DNA from: JAAZAI01 sp050942875
Lineage (GTDB): Bacteria; Verrucomicrobiota; Kiritimatiellia; RFP12; UBA3636
Length of the DNA stretch: 64,000 nt
Direction: 5' to 3'
Assembly: GCA_050942875.1 (NCBI GenBank)
Contig: JBMNOD010000002.1
Location: forward strand, 1 to 64,000
Both the position numbers and the translations under genes were made by a program. Of this stretch, positions 42,568 through 49,843 are shown one piece after another. Below the pieces are notes generated by a model that made no database searches, was not told where the DNA came from, and saw nothing but the letters and a program-made list of their open reading frames with translations. Every line of letters starts with the position of its first letter. Positions within the stretch are counted from its first letter, which is position 1.

Positions 42568-43692
42568 TCATTTTTGAAAGACGTCCTTGTACACCCTCAG
42601 GTAGGTGCGGAATTGCTCCAGCGAGCAGTCCGGGGGAATCCGGTGATCGGGGAGGGGCAGAAAGCCCCCTTCCTCCACCGCGGGGCGCAACGCCTCCAGC
42701 TCGGCGCGGATCGCGGACTCGCCGCGCGGGATGACGTGCTTGTCAACGCCGCCGATCATTCGCAGACGTTTGCCGAATTTCCGTCGCAATTCCACGGGAT
42801 TGGCTTTCCAGGTGCCGACTTCGATCGGGAAGATGATGTCGAAGCCGCTGTCGAGCCAGCACGGCAGCAGCTTGTCCACCTTGCCGTCGGAGTCGATCAG
42901 GACAAGCGGCACGCCGAGGGCGTGGTAGGCGTCGATCAGCTTGCGGTAGTGGGGGTCGTAGAAGCGGCGATAGATGTCCGGGGAGATCAACGGCCCCGTG
43001 TTGAAGCAGCAGTCCTCGAACACGTAGGCGAAGTCGAACGAGACGCGTTGCAGCAGTGGGCGGTTCAGTTCGATGTAGTAGTCGGTTTGAAACGCGATCA
43101 TCTCTTCGTAGAGGTCGGGGTCGTCATAAGGCAGGTATGAGATGGCTTCCACGCCGAGCCAGTCGCGCAGTTTGCCGAAAAGACTGCCGCCGAAGAAGCA
43201 CGTCATGTGGTCGCGCTTGTTCAGCCAGTCCGCCCGCTGTTCCCATCCCGCAGCCCATCGAGCCGGATCGGATGGATCGAGATGGCTCTTGAAGCGCTGC
43301 CAGTCGGCGCGCGTCGGTTTCAAATCCGGCTCGATCATGTGCGAGATGGAGCTGCCCCGTTTGCTGGACTGGACGATGCCTCCCAGCGACGTGCGGACCG
43401 TGCGTGTGTCGTCGTTCTCTGACAGGACTGTTTCCGGACGAGGTGATCGCGGCCATGGATTCAGCAGGCCTTGGTTGTTCCAGATGTCGCCGCGGTTGTC
43501 GGGCGACGTCTCCCAGTCCGTGTCCATTTCGGGCAGGTTCGGTCCGCCGTTGCCTCCGTCGATCATGGGGACGTCGAGTCCCTCCTGCCGCCAGCGCGCC
43601 TTCGTTTCCGGCCAGGTGCCGAAGTAATGGACCGGCAGTCGATCGACCGGTTCGAACTTCATCAGGGCGTGAAAACGTTCACGTGGATTCAT
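42568..43692 (-). CDS. Uroporphyrinogen-decarboxylase-family protein
   Basis: This 374-residue protein has the (beta/alpha)8 layout of the URO-D/MtaA methyltransferase family. It starts MNPRERFHALMKFEPVDRLPVHYFG, typical of the group, and later shows DFAYVFEDCCFNTGPLISPDIYRRFYDPHYRKLIDAYHALGVP and IFPIEVGTWKANPVELRRKFGKRLRMIGGVDKH. It lacks the N-terminal sequences of true HemE, so it is a methyltransferase-like relative. PVC genomes hold many such genes beside sugar hydrolases, with unknown substrates. It probably heads the minus-strand operon with the CBM9-like and GH29 genes; a 109-base gap separates it from the next gene. Confidence 0.8.
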   Translation of the reverse strand: MNPRERFHALMKFEPVDRLPVHYFGTWPETKARWRQEGLDVPMIDGGNGGPNLPEMDTDWETSPDNRGDIWNNQGLLNPWPRSPRPETVLSENDDTRTVRTSLGGIVQSSKRGSSISHMIEPDLKPTRADWQRFKSHLDPSDPARWAAGWEQRADWLNKRDHMTCFFGGSLFGKLRDWLGVEAISYLPYDDPDLYEEMIAFQTDYYIELNRPLLQRVSFDFAYVFEDCCFNTGPLISPDIYRRFYDPHYRKLIDAYHALGVPLVLIDSDGKVDKLLPCWLDSGFDIIFPIEVGTWKANPVELRRKFGKRLRMIGGVDKHVIPRGESAIRAELEALRPAVEEGGFLPLPDHRIPPDCSLEQFRTYLRVYKDVFQK

Positions 43693-43792
43693 GGCGATGA
43701 TTTAATCACATTGAATGAATTGATGTCAACGAACATGAAGATCCGCGTCCAGTCCATTCTCCCAACCGCAAAAGAGGATGTGTCCAAAACCA

Positions 43793-43897
43793 CTAGAGCG
43801 ACTTGAGAAACAGTATAGCCGCACGATTTGAACTAGGATTCGGCGTTTTGGAGCTGGAGGATAGAATATGGACACGGATTTTCTTAAACCGCTCTAG
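43793..43897. mobile_element. 105-bp MITE-like element, copy 1
   Basis: The element begins CTAGAGCGACTTGAGAAA and ends with the reverse complement of CTAGAGCGGTTTAAGAAA, giving near-perfect 18-base terminal inverted repeats. It is too short to encode a protein. A second copy of equal length, differing at about four positions, lies at 61637-61741 in the same orientation. The outer CTAG could be a target duplication. Heptamer repeats (TAGCGAC-type, about 43900-43925) follow directly. Confidence 0.85.
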
Positions 43898-43928
43898 CCA
43901 CTAACGACTAGCGACTAGCGACTGGCAG

Positions 43929-44062
43929 TCGGTCAAGCCAATCCATGGCCGAAGGTTGTCCGACCTCTTCGGCCGACCGATTACGTTCGCTCGTTAATTT
44001 CGCTTTTCATTTGTGGTCGAACATGGTAGAATTTTTGCCAAACAAACAAAAACGAACATTCC
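43929..44062 (+). promoter_or_regulatory. Upstream control region of the DeoR gene: hairpin, CGAACAT motifs, promoter candidate
   Basis: A two-part hairpin lies at 43929-43980: an outer TCGGTC/GACCGA pair and an inner GGCCGAAG/CTTCGGCC stem. TTTTCA (44004-44009) and TAGAAT (44027-44032), 17 bases apart, may be a promoter. CGAACAT occurs at 44018-44024, overlapping the spacer, and at 44053-44059, just before the ATG; a third copy lies at 43730-43736 upstream of the uroporphyrinogen-decarboxylase-family gene. These may be DeoR operator half-sites, which is inference. Confidence 0.4.
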
Positions 44063-44848
44063 ATGACAAACTCCAGGAAGAGACGATTGACCATGGCGCA
44101 ACGCGAGGCGAGGCTGCGAAGCGTCCTTGAAAAGCATGGGGAAGCGAGCGTGACGTCGCTTTCCGTCGAAATGGGCGTCAGTGAAATGACGCTCCGTCGT
44201 GACTTGGATCGTTTGGAGCGCACGGGTTTTGTGCGGCGGACGCACGGGGGCGCGGTTGTGGCGGAGCGGCTTGAGTTCGCCTTCGACTTCGCGAGCCGTC
44301 GTCGGTCGAACCAGAAGGCGAAACGCGCCATCGCCGCCGCGGCCGCGAAGCTGGTGAGTCCGGGCAGCGTGATTTTGCTTGATGGCGGCACGACGACGCT
44401 GGAGCTTGCCGTGCTGCTGCGAAATGCGAAGGATCTTGTGGTCGTGACGCCGTCGTTGGCCGTGGCCTCGACGTTGCAGTTTTCGGAGGGGGTGAAGACG
44501 ATTCTTTTGGGCGGCGTGTTGGGCCGCGGTTCGCCGGATCTCACGGGCGAGGTGGCCGAGGCCGCCTTGGCTCTGCTGGCGGTGGACATCGCCTTCCAGG
44601 GCGCCGACGGCATCGGGCTTGATGGTTCGCTTTATACCGGCGATTTGGGCACGGCGCGGTTGGATCGGTGCATTCGAGAGCGTGCCGGCCGGACGTATGT
44701 GTTGGCGGACAGCTCGAAGATTGGGCGCACCGCGCTGGTGTGCCATGGAACGCTGGGCGAGATGAATGGCTTGATCACGGATCAGGGGATTCTGCCGGAG
44801 CGTCTCGAGGCGTTGAACAAGCTTGGCGTTTCCATCACGGTTGTTTGA
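44063..44848 (+). CDS. DeoR-family transcriptional regulator
   Basis: This 261-residue protein has the DeoR layout. The N-terminal winged helix-turn-helix (about 10-65) contains SVTSLSVEMGVSEMTLRRDLDRLERTGFVRRTHGGAV. The DeoRC sensor domain (about 90-245) has ILLDGGTTTLELAVLL, LGGVLGRGSPDLTGEVAEAAL and DSSKIGR. DeoR-family regulators usually bind a sugar phosphate and repress the operon next to them. The start is ATG 44063, with ATG 44093 possible. The operon genes follow 14 bases after the stop: ceramidase-like, NagB-like, SIS and TIM-like. Confidence 0.9.
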   Translation: MTNSRKRRLTMAQREARLRSVLEKHGEASVTSLSVEMGVSEMTLRRDLDRLERTGFVRRTHGGAVVAERLEFAFDFASRRRSNQKAKRAIAAAAAKLVSPGSVILLDGGTTTLELAVLLRNAKDLVVVTPSLAVASTLQFSEGVKTILLGGVLGRGSPDLTGEVAEAALALLAVDIAFQGADGIGLDGSLYTGDLGTARLDRCIRERAGRTYVLADSSKIGRTALVCHGTLGEMNGLITDQGILPERLEALNKLGVSITVV

Positions 44849-44862
44849 GAAAGGATTCTGGC

Positions 44863-46146
44863 ATGTTGCGCGCGGGAACCGCGTTGATCGAGATTTCGCC
44901 TGGAAAGGGCGTGCAGCTTGCGGGCTATCCGCACTGTCCGCGCCCGAACACGGGCGTCCACGATCCGCTTTACGCCGCCGCGCTGGTGCTGGACAACGGC
45001 GTCGTCCGCAAGGCGTTCCTGTGCCTGGACTTGCTGAGCATCGGCAAGCGGACGGTGGAGCGCCTGCGCGCGAAATTCCCTTTCGACATCACCGTTTCGG
45101 TGACCCACACGCACAGCGGCCCGTGGGCCTCGGAGCCGCTGGCGAGCGAAATCGCCGAGGGCATCCGCCAGAATCCCGACTACATGGCGTTTCTGGAGGC
45201 GCGCATGGAGCAGGCCGTGCGCGAGGCGTCGGAGAATCTTTTCGAGGCTTCGTTCGCCTCCGGCGTGGGGCATTGCGGACGCGAGCAGGGCGTCGGCGGG
45301 AACCGCCGGGTGAAGGACGGCTTGCAGGATCCCTCCGTCAACGTCATGGCGGTGCGCGACGCGCGCGGCGTCGTGCGTGCGGCGTTCCTCAACTACGCGC
45401 TGCATCCGACGTTTCTCCATGCGGAAAACGCGCGGGTTTCGGCGGACTATCCCGGCTACATCCGGCGGTTCTTGAAGTTCGCGCATCCCGAGGCGGTGTT
45501 CTTGTTCGCGCAGGGGACGTCTGGCGACCAGAGTTCGCGCTACCATCGGGTGGGGCAGGATTTCGACGAGGCGGCGCGTGTGGGGACGACGCTGGGCGTC
45601 GAGGTCTTCCACACGATCGGACGTCTGGAGTTTTCCGACCGGCTCGACATCGCGGTGGAGTCTTTCACGGTGGAGGGTTTGCCGATGAAGCGCCATCCGC
45701 CGCTGGAGGAGGCGCTTGCGGCGGAGCGCGCCGCCGTCGCGGCTTTCGAGGCGGCGACGTCCGCCGACTACACGACGAGGCGCAATGCGGAGCTGGCGAT
45801 GTTCGGCGCCCAGAACACCGTGGCTTTTGCGCGGCTGGCCGCCGCCGGGTATTCGAGCCCGGAGCTGCCGCTCGAGGTGCAGGTCGTCCGCCTCGGCGAC
45901 ACGTGCATCGTGGCGATCCAGGCCGAGGCCTTCGTGGAATTCGGCCTCGCGATCAAGGCCGCCTCGCCGGCGGCGAAGACCTTTGTGCTGGAGGCGTCGA
46001 ACGGCTACGCGCCGGGGTACCTCTACACGGAAGAAGCCGGTCGGGAGGGCGGCTACGAGGTGGGAACCTCGATGTTCGCCTCCGGGGCCGGCGACCAACT
46101 CGTACGAAAAATCAAGGAGAAGCTGACATGTTCACATTTGAAATAG
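44863..46146 (+). CDS. Neutral/alkaline ceramidase-family hydrolase
   Basis: This 427-residue protein matches the neutral ceramidase family (PF04734) in its N-terminal domain. It has AGTALIEISPGKGVQLAGYPH near the start, THTHSGP (residues 81-87, a zinc-site region of the family), NYALHPTFLHAENARVSADYPGYIRRFL and LFAQGTSGDQSSRYHRVG. No signal peptide is present, unlike typical secreted ceramidases, so it may act in the cytoplasm on an amide- or ester-linked sugar derivative. AAGGATT precedes the ATG. Its stop lies 19 bases inside the next gene. Its place in a sugar-isomerase operon makes a true ceramidase role unlikely; that is inference. Confidence 0.8.
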   Translation: MLRAGTALIEISPGKGVQLAGYPHCPRPNTGVHDPLYAAALVLDNGVVRKAFLCLDLLSIGKRTVERLRAKFPFDITVSVTHTHSGPWASEPLASEIAEGIRQNPDYMAFLEARMEQAVREASENLFEASFASGVGHCGREQGVGGNRRVKDGLQDPSVNVMAVRDARGVVRAAFLNYALHPTFLHAENARVSADYPGYIRRFLKFAHPEAVFLFAQGTSGDQSSRYHRVGQDFDEAARVGTTLGVEVFHTIGRLEFSDRLDIAVESFTVEGLPMKRHPPLEEALAAERAAVAAFEAATSADYTTRRNAELAMFGAQNTVAFARLAAAGYSSPELPLEVQVVRLGDTCIVAIQAEAFVEFGLAIKAASPAAKTFVLEASNGYAPGYLYTEEAGREGGYEVGTSMFASGAGDQLVRKIKEKLTCSHLK

Positions 46147-47060
46147 CCGATTTCGTGCCGTACCGCAACCGCGAGGTGCTCGACCGCGTCCGCAAGATCA
46201 GCGGCAAGGATCTGGAGCGCCATCCGAACCCGAACTTCCGCATCAAGATCGTCTCGAATCCCGACGGCATCTGGGTGGCGGACATGGTCGCCCGCATGCA
46301 GCGCAGCGACCGGGACGACGAGCGGCTCGTGATGATCCTCCCGAACCCCTGCCCGGCGATCTACGAGGCCGTGGCCGAGGCGGTCAACATGAACCGCATC
46401 GACTGCCGCAACGTCCACGTCTTCACCATGGACGAGTGGGCCGACCAGGACGGCAACATCGCCCCCATCGACTATCCGGCGGGCTTCGGGCATTCGTGCC
46501 TGAAGTACTTCCGCGGTTCGATCGACGAGTCGCTGCGGATGCCGCTCGAGCAGATCCACTACCCGACGACGGAGAACATCCGCGACTACTCGAAGATGAT
46601 CGTCGATTGCGGCGAGGGCGGCGCGGACATCGTCTACAGCGGCCCGGGCTGGGCGGGGCACATCGCCTTCATCGACCCGCGGACGCCGGAGTTCGGGACG
46701 GAGGACCTCGAGGAGTTCCTCGCGATGGACGCGCGCGTCGTCACGCTCAATCCCATGACGATCCTCCAGAACTCGCTCCACGGCTGCTTCGGCTGCAGCG
46801 GCGACATCGCCAGCGTTCCGCCGCGCGCCGCGACGATCGGGCCGGCGGACGTCCGCCGCGCGCGCAACCGCCTCGAGATCCACGGCCTGACGACGATGGG
46901 GACGTTCTCCTCGTGGCAGCGCATGGTGTCGCGCCTGATCCTGCACGGGGAGGTGACGCCGCACGTGCCGGCGTCGATCCTCCAGCTCATGGACACGCAT
47001 GTCTACGTGAGCGAGGCGATCGCGGAGCCGATCGAGCGTCACGAGAGGATGGGGTACTGA
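46128..47060 (+). CDS. NagB/6-phosphogluconolactonase-family protein
   Basis: This 310-residue protein resembles glucosamine-6-phosphate deaminases and 6-phosphogluconolactonases. Key segments are IVSNPDGIWVADMVARM near the N-terminus, VHVFTMDEWADQDGN, DIVYSGPGWAGHIAFIDPRTPEF (with the GHIAF motif) and MGTFSSWQRMVSRLI at the end. It is longer than NagB (266) and its insertions (residues about 130-170, FRGSIDESLRMPL and NIRDYSKMIVDC) suggest another substrate. AAGGAG precedes the ATG, which overlaps the ceramidase-like gene by 19 bases. Its stop shares one base with the next start (TGATG). It probably isomerises or deaminates an amino-sugar phosphate. Confidence 0.78.
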   Translation: MFTFEIADFVPYRNREVLDRVRKISGKDLERHPNPNFRIKIVSNPDGIWVADMVARMQRSDRDDERLVMILPNPCPAIYEAVAEAVNMNRIDCRNVHVFTMDEWADQDGNIAPIDYPAGFGHSCLKYFRGSIDESLRMPLEQIHYPTTENIRDYSKMIVDCGEGGADIVYSGPGWAGHIAFIDPRTPEFGTEDLEEFLAMDARVVTLNPMTILQNSLHGCFGCSGDIASVPPRAATIGPADVRRARNRLEIHGLTTMGTFSSWQRMVSRLILHGEVTPHVPASILQLMDTHVYVSEAIAEPIERHERMGY

Positions 47061-47668
47061 TGAAGCCGGAAAGCCTTCGGCAGGCCCGGCAGTCCCTCGC
47101 CATCGAGCGCGACGAGATCCAGAACGCGCTCGACGCGCTCGACCCCGCGGCCTTCGGCCGGGCGGTCGATGTGCTGGCGCGCGTGCCGCGGATCATGACG
47201 TGCGCGAGCGGCACCTCCGGGATCGCGGCGAGGAAGTTCGCCCATTCGCTCTGCTGCATCGAGCGCGGCGCCATGTTCATGCCGCCGTGCGAGGCGGTCC
47301 ACGGCGGCCTCGGCGCCCTCAAGCGCGAGGACGCCCTCGTCATGGTCTCGCGCGGCGGCAAGACCGCCGAGCTGCTGCCCGTGATCGACGTCTGCCGCAA
47401 ACGGGGCGCGACGCTCATCGCCGTGACGGAGAACCTCGCCTCGCCGCTGGCGCAGGCGGCGGACATCGTGCTGGCGCTGCGCATCGGGCGCGAGAGCGAC
47501 AAGCACAACGTCATGGCCACCTCGAGCTTCATCGCCACCGTCGCGCTCTTCGACGCGCTGCTCGCGGCGCTCATCGAGGAGACGGGCTACACGCGCGAGA
47601 TGTTCGCCCTCATCCATCCCGGCGGCGCGGTCGGCGCCATGTTCGACCAGGAGAAGGCGCCATGCTAG
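47060..47668 (+). CDS. SIS-domain sugar-phosphate isomerase-like protein
   Basis: This 202-residue protein is a single SIS domain. Motifs include ARVPRIMTCASGTSGIAARKFAHSL, VMVSRGGKTAELLPVIDVCRKRGATLIAVTENLASPLAQAADIVL and the C-terminal HPGGAVGAMFD, as in KdsD-like and phosphosugar isomerases. Such proteins act on arabinose 5-phosphate, sedoheptulose or hexulose phosphates, or on amino sugars. It has no CBS domains, unlike KdsD. Start ATG 47060 overlaps the upstream stop by one base and its own stop overlaps the next gene by seven bases. Confidence 0.85.
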   Translation: MKPESLRQARQSLAIERDEIQNALDALDPAAFGRAVDVLARVPRIMTCASGTSGIAARKFAHSLCCIERGAMFMPPCEAVHGGLGALKREDALVMVSRGGKTAELLPVIDVCRKRGATLIAVTENLASPLAQAADIVLALRIGRESDKHNVMATSSFIATVALFDALLAALIEETGYTREMFALIHPGGAVGAMFDQEKAPC

Positions 47669-48372
47669 CGGACTATCGCATCCGGGCGCCGTTCTTCGAG
47701 TTCGGCCCCAAGGCGTACCTCTACGGCGAGCGCCTCCTCGACCTCGTGATGGCGATCGACGACTGCGCCATCGAGCACGACGTGGACGTGATCGTCGATC
47801 CGCAGCCGACGGACATCCGCCTGCTCGCCCGGCACGTCAAGCGCGTGCATGTCTACGGGCAGCATGCGGACTGCCTCCCGCCCGGGCGCGGCATGGGCAG
47901 CATCCTGCCCGAGGCGCTCAAGGCCGCCGGCGCGGTCGGCGTCATGCTCAACCACGCGGAGCGCAAGCTCTCGCTCGACGTGATCGAGAAGACGATCCGC
48001 CGCGCCGACGAGGCGGGGCTGGCGACGATCGTCTGCGCGGACACGATCACGGAGATGGAGGCCGTCGCCCGCCTCGCGCCGAACCTGATCGTCGCGGAGC
48101 CCACCGACTTGATCGGCACGGGCCGGACCAGCTCGATGGACTACGTGCTCGAATCGATCGCCCGCGTCAAGGCGATCAATCCGGCGATCATGGTGCTGCA
48201 AGGCGCCGGCATCAGCAACGGCGAGGACGTGTACAACGTCATCCGCGCCGGCGCCGAGGCCACGGGCTCCACGAGCGGCATCCTCAAGGCGCCCGATCCC
48301 GCCGCGATGGCGCGCGAGATGATCGCCGCCGTCCGCCGTGCCTGGGACGAACGCCAGGCCGCTGCAAAATAA
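47662..48372 (+). CDS. Triose-phosphate-isomerase-like protein (archaeal-type length)
   Basis: This 236-residue protein has the catalytic elements of triose-phosphate isomerase in shortened, archaeal-like form: a Lys in FGPKAYLYG, catalytic His in MLNHAERK, and Glu in VAEPTDLIGTG, which align with K12, H95 and E165 of standard TIM. ASNG-like phosphate loops are seen as GISNGEDVYNVIRAGAEATGSTSGI. This isomerase is the last gene of a coupled operon, overlapping the SIS gene by seven bases. It could be a bona fide TIM or, as in erythritol pathways, a paralogue isomerising another tetrose or triose phosphate. Confidence 0.8.
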   Translation: MLADYRIRAPFFEFGPKAYLYGERLLDLVMAIDDCAIEHDVDVIVDPQPTDIRLLARHVKRVHVYGQHADCLPPGRGMGSILPEALKAAGAVGVMLNHAERKLSLDVIEKTIRRADEAGLATIVCADTITEMEAVARLAPNLIVAEPTDLIGTGRTSSMDYVLESIARVKAINPAIMVLQGAGISNGEDVYNVIRAGAEATGSTSGILKAPDPAAMAREMIAAVRRAWDERQAAAK

Positions 48373-48373
48373 A

Positions 48374-48402
48374 GGTCACACAGAGCCACAGAGGGCACGG
48401 AG
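48374..48402 (+). repeat. Left inverted repeat of the GxxExxY unit (CACAGAG type)
   Basis: This is a string of CACAGAG, CACAGAG and CACGGAG words beginning GGTCACACAGAG. It ends three bases before the ATG at 48406. Its inverted partner is at 48798-48827. Confidence 0.85.
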
Positions 48403-48405
48403 AAA

Positions 48406-48858
48406 ATGACCGAAGAAGAATTAAATGATCTGACGAGAAGGATTATTGGCGTAGCCATTGAAGTTCATCAAGAGCTTGGTCCTGGGTTGTTGGAAAGTGT
48501 GTATCAGCGCTGCCTTAAAATCGCTTTGGAAGATTCTGGCTTCCATGTTCAGATGGAAGTGCCAATTCCAGTTCGGTTTAGAGGCCGGGTGATTGATGAG
48601 GATGGATACCGTCTCGATCTTCTCGTTGATCATGTCGTTGTACTTGAACTTAAATCGGTTCTCGCGACAACCCCGGTGTTTGAAAAACAAGTACAGACCT
48701 ATTTACGTTTAGCTGACAAGCCCTGCGGCCTTCTGTTCAATTTTAATTCAGCTCGTCTAGTCGACGGGATCAAAAGAATTAGAAACGGCTATTTACCCTC
48801 TGTGAACTCTGTGTCTCTGTGTGAACCACCACACCTTAACACGGAGCAAGAACCGTAA
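48406..48858 (+). CDS. GxxExxY-family protein inside inverted repeats
   Basis: This 150-residue protein has the family's name motif G27-x-x-E30-x-x-Y33 in GPGLLESVYQRCL. It also has residues that fit a PD-(D/E)XK nuclease-like core: D71 in YRLDLLVDH and E81-x-K83 in VLELKSV. The family is a PD-(D/E)XK-related group of unknown role, often repeated in genomes. The start ATG 48406 lies three bases after a CACAGAG-type repeat and the last 19 or so residues (SVNSVSLCEPPHLNTEQEP) are encoded by the inverted copy of that repeat. GC content is far below that of the neighbouring operon, consistent with transfer. Confidence 0.85.
   Translation: MTEEELNDLTRRIIGVAIEVHQELGPGLLESVYQRCLKIALEDSGFHVQMEVPIPVRFRGRVIDEDGYRLDLLVDHVVVLELKSVLATTPVFEKQVQTYLRLADKPCGLLFNFNSARLVDGIKRIRNGYLPSVNSVSLCEPPHLNTEQEP
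48798..48827 (-). repeat. Right inverted repeat of the GxxExxY unit
   Basis: Read on the minus strand this is GGTTCACACAGAGACACAGAG followed by TTCACAGAG, the inverted partner of 48374-48402. The gene's stop codon at 48858 lies beyond it. Confidence 0.85.
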
Positions 48859-49341
48859 AGAGGGGGGCAGGGTCTTCGCGGCAGCGGCTCGTGCCGAAAG
48901 GCGAAACACTTGCTCCTACGCTCATTTAGTCCAAAGTCCAAGGTCCAAAGTCGCCCTTCAGCCAAATCACAAATCACAAATCACAAATCTAAAATCGCAA
49001 ATTTCCACTTCCACACTCACTCGCCTGCGCTTACTCCCACACTTGCTTCCCCACCATGCAACCACTCTAGCCACTCTAGATAATCTAGACCCTCTAGAAA
49101 CTCTAGAAACTCCAGCCCCCTGCCTTCCGTGTATTTCGTAGTTCAAAAAACTTCCCGCCACCCTTTTGCAGTTCGACAAAGCTTTCGACAAAGTTGCCCT
49201 CCGGCTCCCTAATCCCTAGCCGCTGGCCGCCAGCCGCTCAATTCGACAAAGCTTGCGACAAAGCTCGCGACAAAGCCGCCCTCCGGCCCAAGTTTCAAGT
49301 TTCCATTCCAACTCATCACTCATCATTCCAAGGAACATCCC
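48859..49341. repeat. Gene-free region with shared heptamer module and 9-bp array
   Basis: No gene is supported. Positions 48923-48996 repeat the module of 33483-33560 (TCCAAAG units, CAAATCA units, then TCTAAAATC). Six 9-base ACTCTAGNN units occupy 49064-49117. From about 49165 to 49290 there are CGACAAAGCTT-type 12-base words, TAGCCGCTGGCCGC and GCCCTCCGGC, as in the 73-base units at 33.6 kb. AAGGAA at 49331-49336 serves the yjbQ start. Confidence 0.75.
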
Positions 49342-49842
49342 ATGTCCATCCATCATGCTGAAATCAAGCTCCAGTCCCGCGATCGCCAGCCCCATTTCCA
49401 CAATGTCACCGACGAGGTGAAGGCCATTGTCGAGAAGTCGGGGATCAAGAACGGCATCTGCGTCGTCTATTCCCACCACACGACGTGCTCGGTCATCACG
49501 CAGGAGTGCTCGCACGACGTCAACTACTGGGGGCGCGAGTACATGCAGGTCGATCTCGTGAACATCATGGAAAAGCTCGTGCCGACGTGCCGCACCGAGG
49601 GGCAGTACCACCATCCCGGCCCCAAGCACATCGAGTTCGCGCTGTCGTGCCCGAACGAAGTCCCCGCCGGCAGCCTCAACACGGACGCCCACCTGCGCTC
49701 CTGCTTCTTCGGCCGCAGCGAGACGATCGTGCTGAAGGACGGCGAGCTTTCGCTGGGCGACTTCGGCTTCATCTACTTCATCGACTGGGACCAGGTGCGC
49801 GAGCGCGCCCGCGTCTGCGAAGTCCAAATCATCGGGGAATGA
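49342..49842 (+). CDS. YjbQ-family protein (secondary thiamine-phosphate synthase-like)
   Basis: This 166-residue protein matches the YjbQ/UPF0047 family (PF01894). It has the family Cys and His pattern in GICVVYSHHTTCSVITQECSHDVNYW, LNTDAHLRSCFFGRSETIVL, and a C-terminal strand. A weak thiamine-phosphate synthase activity has been reported for E. coli YjbQ; the true role is unclear. The start ATG 49342 follows AAGGAACATCCC. The kinase-like gene starts one base after its stop, so the two are coupled. The AT- and tandem-rich region upstream may carry its promoter. Confidence 0.85.
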   Translation: MSIHHAEIKLQSRDRQPHFHNVTDEVKAIVEKSGIKNGICVVYSHHTTCSVITQECSHDVNYWGREYMQVDLVNIMEKLVPTCRTEGQYHHPGPKHIEFALSCPNEVPAGSLNTDAHLRSCFFGRSETIVLKDGELSLGDFGFIYFIDWDQVRERARVCEVQIIGE

Positions 49843-49843
49843 C

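Noticed and set aside
44863..46146. True secreted ceramidase
   Set aside because: It has no signal peptide and sits in a coupled sugar-isomerase operon, so only family membership is claimed.
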